64,000 bases of DNA from Novosphingobium colocasiae. Lineage in GTDB: Bacteria; Pseudomonadota; Alphaproteobacteria; Sphingomonadales; Sphingomonadaceae. A program made the position numbers and the translations under genes. Within the stretch, counting starts at the first letter, position 1; each line of letters begins with the position of its first letter. Below the pieces are notes generated by a model. It was not told where the DNA came from. It worked only from the letters and a program-made list of their open reading frames with translations, and searched no databases. The stretch is from the NCBI RefSeq assembly GCF_014652555.1, contig NZ_BMZA01000014.1:1-64000 (forward strand), written 5' to 3'. Positions 60,488 through 64,000 of this stretch are shown in pieces.

Positions 60488-63400
60488 TCAAGATCCCGTA
60501 CTGAGAGGCGCAGAAAATGGAGGAAGGGCACAGAGCGTGTTGACGAGCCGCATCTGCTCGATGCTGCTGCAGTTGGCCTCGCGCAAGCGGTCGCTGCCAA
60601 ATACAAGCGCGAGCGCTTTGGCGCGTGAAACCGCGACATTGATGCGGTTGAGCGAGAAGAGAAACTCCATGCCGCGGGCGGTCTCGTCGGCCGAGGATGC
60701 CGTCATGGAGACCAGGCATATAGGGGCTTCCTGGCCCTGGAACTTGTCGACCGTGCCGACGCGGATGCTGCCCGGCAGCCCTGCCCGCAGCGCGTTGACC
60801 TGTGCATTATAGGGGGCGACGACGATGATGTCGCCGGGGCCGATAGGGCGCGTGGCGCCGTTCTTGTCGGTCCAGCTCCCTTGCAGGAGATTCTCGATTG
60901 CCGCGCTGATCGCCGCAACTTCCTCAGCGGCGATCTGGGCATTACCGTCATGAGCAACCGAAACCCAATATGCGCCGGCCGTGGGCCAGGCCGTTCCGGT
61001 AACGCTCTGACGCTCGGTATCGCTATGGCTGGCTAGCCGCCCCTCATAGACCTGGTCTGAAATGAAGTCACAAACCGCGGGATGCATCCGCCGGGTCTCG
61101 GCAAGAAATATGCCCCGATCGGGAGGGACGGTGGCATACTCGCCCAGCATCCATTCCAGGCATGACAAGTTGGCGGGCGCAGGATGCGCGCCCTGGATGA
61201 CCTGAGGCAGCTGACGCGGATCGCCGACCAGCACGATATTGCGCGCGGCACGACCCATGGCGACCATGTTGGCGAGGCCCACTTGCCCCGCCTCATCGAC
61301 AAACAACCAATCGAAGCCCTGCACATTCTCATCGCGCGCGAAGAAGAAGGCCGTGCCGCCGACCACATTGGCGCGGGCGAGGATCAGGTCATCATTGGCC
61401 GTGGCGCGGTGAACGGGACAATCGCTGGCATAGCCATCATCGCCTCCGGAAACCTTGTGGGCAAACGACACGGGAAAGGTGCCACCTTCTTCCTCGCTAG
61501 CACGCAGGCAGCCGAGCAGGACATTGCGGATCGCTTCATGGCTGTTCGAGGCGACGGCGACCCGATGTCCCGCTTTAACCAGCGCCAGGATCACCCGGGC
61601 CGTGACGTGCGTCTTGCCCGTTCCCGGCGGTCCCTGGATCGGGAGCAACGTCTGGTCCATAGTGTGCGCCGCGGCAAAGGTGCCCGCTACCGGTTCCCCG
61701 CCGCAGAGGATATCGCCGTCGATGCCGTTCAGGCGCGGGGCGGCGCCCGACAGCAGATCATCGACGGCAGACAAGCGCCGCGGCCCGCATTGATCCTCGA
61801 TGACGTCGCGCACCGCTGCGGCCAACACCTTGGTATCGAGCGGCCAATCCGGATGCAGGGTCAGCCGATCGGTGAGGAGTTCGGCCCTTGCCACGCCGAC
61901 CTTCAAGGTGATCGTGCACGCATCGCGATCCAGCGCCTCAATCGCAACGGTTGACGGCGGTCCGTCAATCCCGGGCACAGTGGCCTTGCCGCCTTCGCGC
62001 AATTTGGTTTCCTGAGACGGAAAGCGATAGGTGCGCATCACCGAGCGCTTGATGGGTTCGATCCCGGATATCGCCTCGAGTCCCGCCAAGGCGTCGAGAT
62101 CATCGACAAGCTCTTCCTCATCGCGCGCCGCGCTGTCGAAAACCGTCCACTGAGCAGGCTTGGCTTCACGCTTGTGGAACAGCCCCAGATTGAACAGCAA
62201 TTCCTGACGCTCTGGAGTCAGAGAGGATGCGGCCAAGCGATCGCGCAGCGCGGTCGTTTCCTCGTCCTCGACCACCTCCTGCTCGGCCGCGTCTTGTGCA
62301 AGCACGGGCCAGGGACCATCGGGCCGGATGCCCACTAGCCAATCGCGCAGAAGCTGGGTCGACTGGCAGTCGACCCGATTATAGTCCTCGATTTCGTCGA
62401 GGATTTGTTGATCGCCCGTCTCGCGCCAATTTTCATAAGCAACGACCGACCCGCCCGCCGTCTTGACCTCGCCCTCGCGCTTCAAGCCATAAAAGGCCTC
62501 CAGCGCCTTAATGGAGTAGCTCGGTTCGGAAGCAATGAGCGCGCCGCGCACGACCGCATAGAGGTCAACAAAGCGCCGTTCGCGCATGAGCCGGTCGAGA
62601 AAGGCCTCGCCGATACCATAGCGTGTGGTGAGACGCCGCAGCGCGGTGATCTCATAGGGCGCATAATGATAGATGCGGGCCTCCGGATAAGCCGTGAGGC
62701 GATCACGAAAAAACGCAAGCAGCCGTTCGAGCGCTTGCGCTTCGGCGGCATGGTCATGAGCCCAGAAGGCATGGAAACTATCATCGGCCCACACGCCGTG
62801 CAGATATTCAAGGCCTCCCTCATAATGAGGGTCGCCCTCGATGTCGTAGAAGAGATCGCCCGCCTGCGGCCGAGGGAGCAGGTCAAAGCCTTTGCCTGGC
62901 TGTGCCGGGCGCAACTCGAAGGCGGGTTCGCCGGTTTTGCGCGCGTGCTGCAGTCTGGCCTGGCCGACGAGCTTCTCCGCCGTCGCACTCGCAACGCCGC
63001 GCACCGGGCCGTCATGCCGAGCCAGCGCGGCCATGGTTTCGATGCCGGACGCCTCCAACTTCTTCACTTGGCCGCGTGTAATATTGGCGACCTGGAACAG
63101 GCTGTCCTGGCTGGTGAGGACGGCGTCGCAATGGTCGGCCCATCGGCACAGCGAACAATCCGCGCAGGGAATCGGCCGCGTTGGCTCAGGGGAAGCAACA
63201 AAGGCCTCGAGCTTAGCCCGCGCACCGCGCGCATAATGGGCATAGTCGGCCAACCTCAGCGTCGCGCGCGTGCCATCTCCTAGCTGCACATGCGCGCGCT
63301 CCGGCATCACGCCCTGGATCTCCGCCAAAAGGTCGGAATAGAGCACGAGCTGCAGCACATGCTTGGGATGGGCTTTGCGCTTGAGCTTGGTGTCGGTCAC

Positions 63401-63787
63401 TTCGTAGCTGAACGGCCCCAGCAATGATGGTCGCTCGACTCGCTCGAGAAAATCGGACCACCCACCCCAACGCTCGGCGAGAAAAGCCCCTTGAAAGATG
63501 ATCTGCGAGCCTTGCGCCAAGGCCGCTCGTGTCTCATCCGCGTTCTGTGCAAGATCACCACGCGCAATCTCGACTACCCCGTTGCCCGCGTCTTTCAGCT
63601 TCTCCAAATGGGCGGCCTCATGGGCATCGCCTTGTTTCTGAAGCAGCGCGGCATCCTCGGTATCTTCCCGGGGAGTGAGCGGCTCGCCGCGCATATAGGC
63701 AAGGTCGAGCGCTGTCGCATGCGCGCAGCCGACGAACCGCATCAGGTCGGTCGCTGAAAACAGGATGGTGGTCCCGATCGTCCTCAC
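60488..63787 (-). CDS. RecB-like nuclease fused to UPF1/Dna2-type helicase (TM0106-like family)
   Basis: About 1,099 residues, first gene of the operon. The N-terminal 240 residues form a Cas4/RecB-like nuclease: SATDLMRFVGCAHATALDL (about 11-29), then VTDTKLKRKAHPKHVLQLVLYSDLL in parts (Asp, Lys and Gln/Tyr of the PD-(D/E)XK core). LFYDIEGDPHYEGG (about 315) begins an RNase H-like exonuclease region. The C-terminal part is an SF1 helicase with Walker A IQGPPGTGKTHVTA (about 715), FVDEAGQVGLA, and VGTVDKFQGQEAPI. The GTG at 63787 has AAGGGGG five bases upstream and fits the family's start better than the ATG at 63859. Like Dna2, it should unwind and cut DNA. Confidence 0.9.
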   Translation of the reverse strand: MRTIGTTILFSATDLMRFVGCAHATALDLAYMRGEPLTPREDTEDAALLQKQGDAHEAAHLEKLKDAGNGVVEIARGDLAQNADETRAALAQGSQIIFQGAFLAERWGGWSDFLERVERPSLLGPFSYEVTDTKLKRKAHPKHVLQLVLYSDLLAEIQGVMPERAHVQLGDGTRATLRLADYAHYARGARAKLEAFVASPEPTRPIPCADCSLCRWADHCDAVLTSQDSLFQVANITRGQVKKLEASGIETMAALARHDGPVRGVASATAEKLVGQARLQHARKTGEPAFELRPAQPGKGFDLLPRPQAGDLFYDIEGDPHYEGGLEYLHGVWADDSFHAFWAHDHAAEAQALERLLAFFRDRLTAYPEARIYHYAPYEITALRRLTTRYGIGEAFLDRLMRERRFVDLYAVVRGALIASEPSYSIKALEAFYGLKREGEVKTAGGSVVAYENWRETGDQQILDEIEDYNRVDCQSTQLLRDWLVGIRPDGPWPVLAQDAAEQEVVEDEETTALRDRLAASSLTPERQELLFNLGLFHKREAKPAQWTVFDSAARDEEELVDDLDALAGLEAISGIEPIKRSVMRTYRFPSQETKLREGGKATVPGIDGPPSTVAIEALDRDACTITLKVGVARAELLTDRLTLHPDWPLDTKVLAAAVRDVIEDQCGPRRLSAVDDLLSGAAPRLNGIDGDILCGGEPVAGTFAAAHTMDQTLLPIQGPPGTGKTHVTARVILALVKAGHRVAVASNSHEAIRNVLLGCLRASEEEGGTFPVSFAHKVSGGDDGYASDCPVHRATANDDLILARANVVGGTAFFFARDENVQGFDWLFVDEAGQVGLANMVAMGRAARNIVLVGDPRQLPQVIQGAHPAPANLSCLEWMLGEYATVPPDRGIFLAETRRMHPAVCDFISDQVYEGRLASHSDTERQSVTGTAWPTAGAYWVSVAHDGNAQIAAEEVAAISAAIENLLQGSWTDKNGATRPIGPGDIIVVAPYNAQVNALRAGLPGSIRVGTVDKFQGQEAPICLVSMTASSADETARGMEFLFSLNRINVAVSRAKALALVFGSDRLREANCSSIEQMRLVNTLCALPPFSAPLSTGS

Positions 63788-63891
63788 TTGGCCCCCTTGA
63801 TTGCCCAACGCCACCCACGAGGGAATCACCTCGACAGGCGCTACCCTGTTCCTTAGCATGCAAGGGTGTCAATCTCTGACATGGACGTATA
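63788..63891. promoter_or_regulatory. Divergent control region between the defence operon and the WYL regulator
   Basis: About 100 bases. On the minus strand TTGACA (63872-63867) is a good -35 for the operon; its -10 is weak. On the plus strand TATAAT overlaps the regulator's ATG (63888-63893). A WYL regulator bound here would control both directions; inferred from arrangement. Confidence 0.45.
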
Positions 63892-64000
63892 ATGACTTTC
63901 GCCAAGGCCAACGATCTTCTGCGCCTCGCCCAACTCGCCGCCTCGCGGCGTTTGGGCATCAGTCTTGAGGAAATCTCTCAGGAATTCGGTATTTCGCACC
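63892..64000 (+). CDS. WYL-type transcriptional regulator, N-terminal fragment (cut by window end)
   Basis: Only the first 36 codons are in the window: MTFAKANDLLRLAQLAASRR, then GISLEEISQEFGIS. This is the helix-turn-helix start typical of DeoR/WYL-family regulators that sit beside defence operons (BrxR/CapW-like). It is divergent from the seven-gene operon. The WYL ligand-binding domain would lie beyond the end, so the family call rests on the N terminus and location. Confidence 0.7.
   Translation, partial: MTFAKANDLLRLAQLAASRRLGISLEEISQEFGISH

Noticed and set aside
43741-63787. BREX or Pgl system
   Set aside because: The methylase resembles PglX, but PglZ, BrxC/PglY and BrxL-type genes are absent.
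43741-63787. Dnd/Ssp phosphorothioation or Dpd deazaguanine system
   Set aside because: No DndA/C/D/E-type or DpdA transglycosylase-type genes; the Rad50-like ATPase is better paired with the Mre11-like gene.

Overview
The window looks like the backbone plus two defence islands of a large plasmid from a sphingomonad alphaproteobacterium (Sphingomonas/Sphingobium/Novosphingobium type). I infer this from gene content and high GC: a Rep_3-type initiator, ParA/ParB with palindromic centromere sites, ArdC, a 1,399-aa strawberry-notch helicase, a 670-aa ParB-like protein, MobC and a relaxase. No rRNA, tRNA, CRISPR array or type IV secretion genes were seen, so if the element transfers it does so by mobilisation or with genes outside the window.

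Layout. 1-2.7 kb: tyrosine recombinase and a divergent uncharacterised DNA-binding-like protein. 2.7-4.2 kb: RES toxin with its Xre/MbcA antitoxin, plus a second, convergent antitoxin-like gene. 4.2-8.4 kb: replication/partition core (parB, parA, rep on the minus strand; iterons and an AT-rich stretch beside rep; two near-identical palindromes flanking parA as probable parS). 8.5-17.1 kb: plus-strand plasmid-establishment genes (SSB-like, zinc-finger/toprim, strawberry notch, large ParB-like, ArdC). 17.2-19 kb: CoiA-like nuclease and a winged-helix protein. 19.1-22.6 kb: serine recombinase in a tight operon with two ParB/RepB-family proteins and no ParA. 23-27.8 kb: DUF2493, HEPN-like, SSB, secreted SNase-like and GIY-YIG genes, many separated by clear stem-loop terminators.

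28-37 kb (minus strand) is a compact four-gene cassette: RapA-type SNF2 helicase, Hsp70/actin-like ATPase with a basic N-terminal tail, a protein I cannot name, and a two-HKD phospholipase-D-like nuclease. It has the look of an anti-phage system and I do not recognise its composition. 37.4-41.8 kb holds a DUF3768 gene, a second parA-parB cassette with a 58-aa membrane protein, bracketed by an 18-bp dyad present in opposite orientations, then mobC and a relaxase. 41.9-43.6 kb is an AbiEi/AbiEii toxin-antitoxin pair.

43.7-63.8 kb (minus strand) is a tightly coupled operon with a divergent WYL regulator at its head: RecB-like/Dna2-like nuclease-helicase, Mre11/SbcD-like phosphoesterase, Rad50/SbcC(YhaN)-like ATPase, 1,710-aa DEAD helicase with a C-terminal DUF1998-type region, DrmD-like SNF2 helicase, Eco57I-type adenine methylase (frameshifted near its C terminus) and an HNH nuclease. 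The SNF2 + methylase + DUF1998 part resembles DISARM; the resection enzymes and the HNH nuclease do not belong to canonical DISARM. This operon and the 28-37 kb cassette are the main candidates for undescribed systems.

Smaller-scale signals include iteron-like repeats inside parB, a recurrent purine-rich leader motif 38-78 nt before five start codons, and a shared hairpin leader upstream of the DUF2493 and ssb genes.
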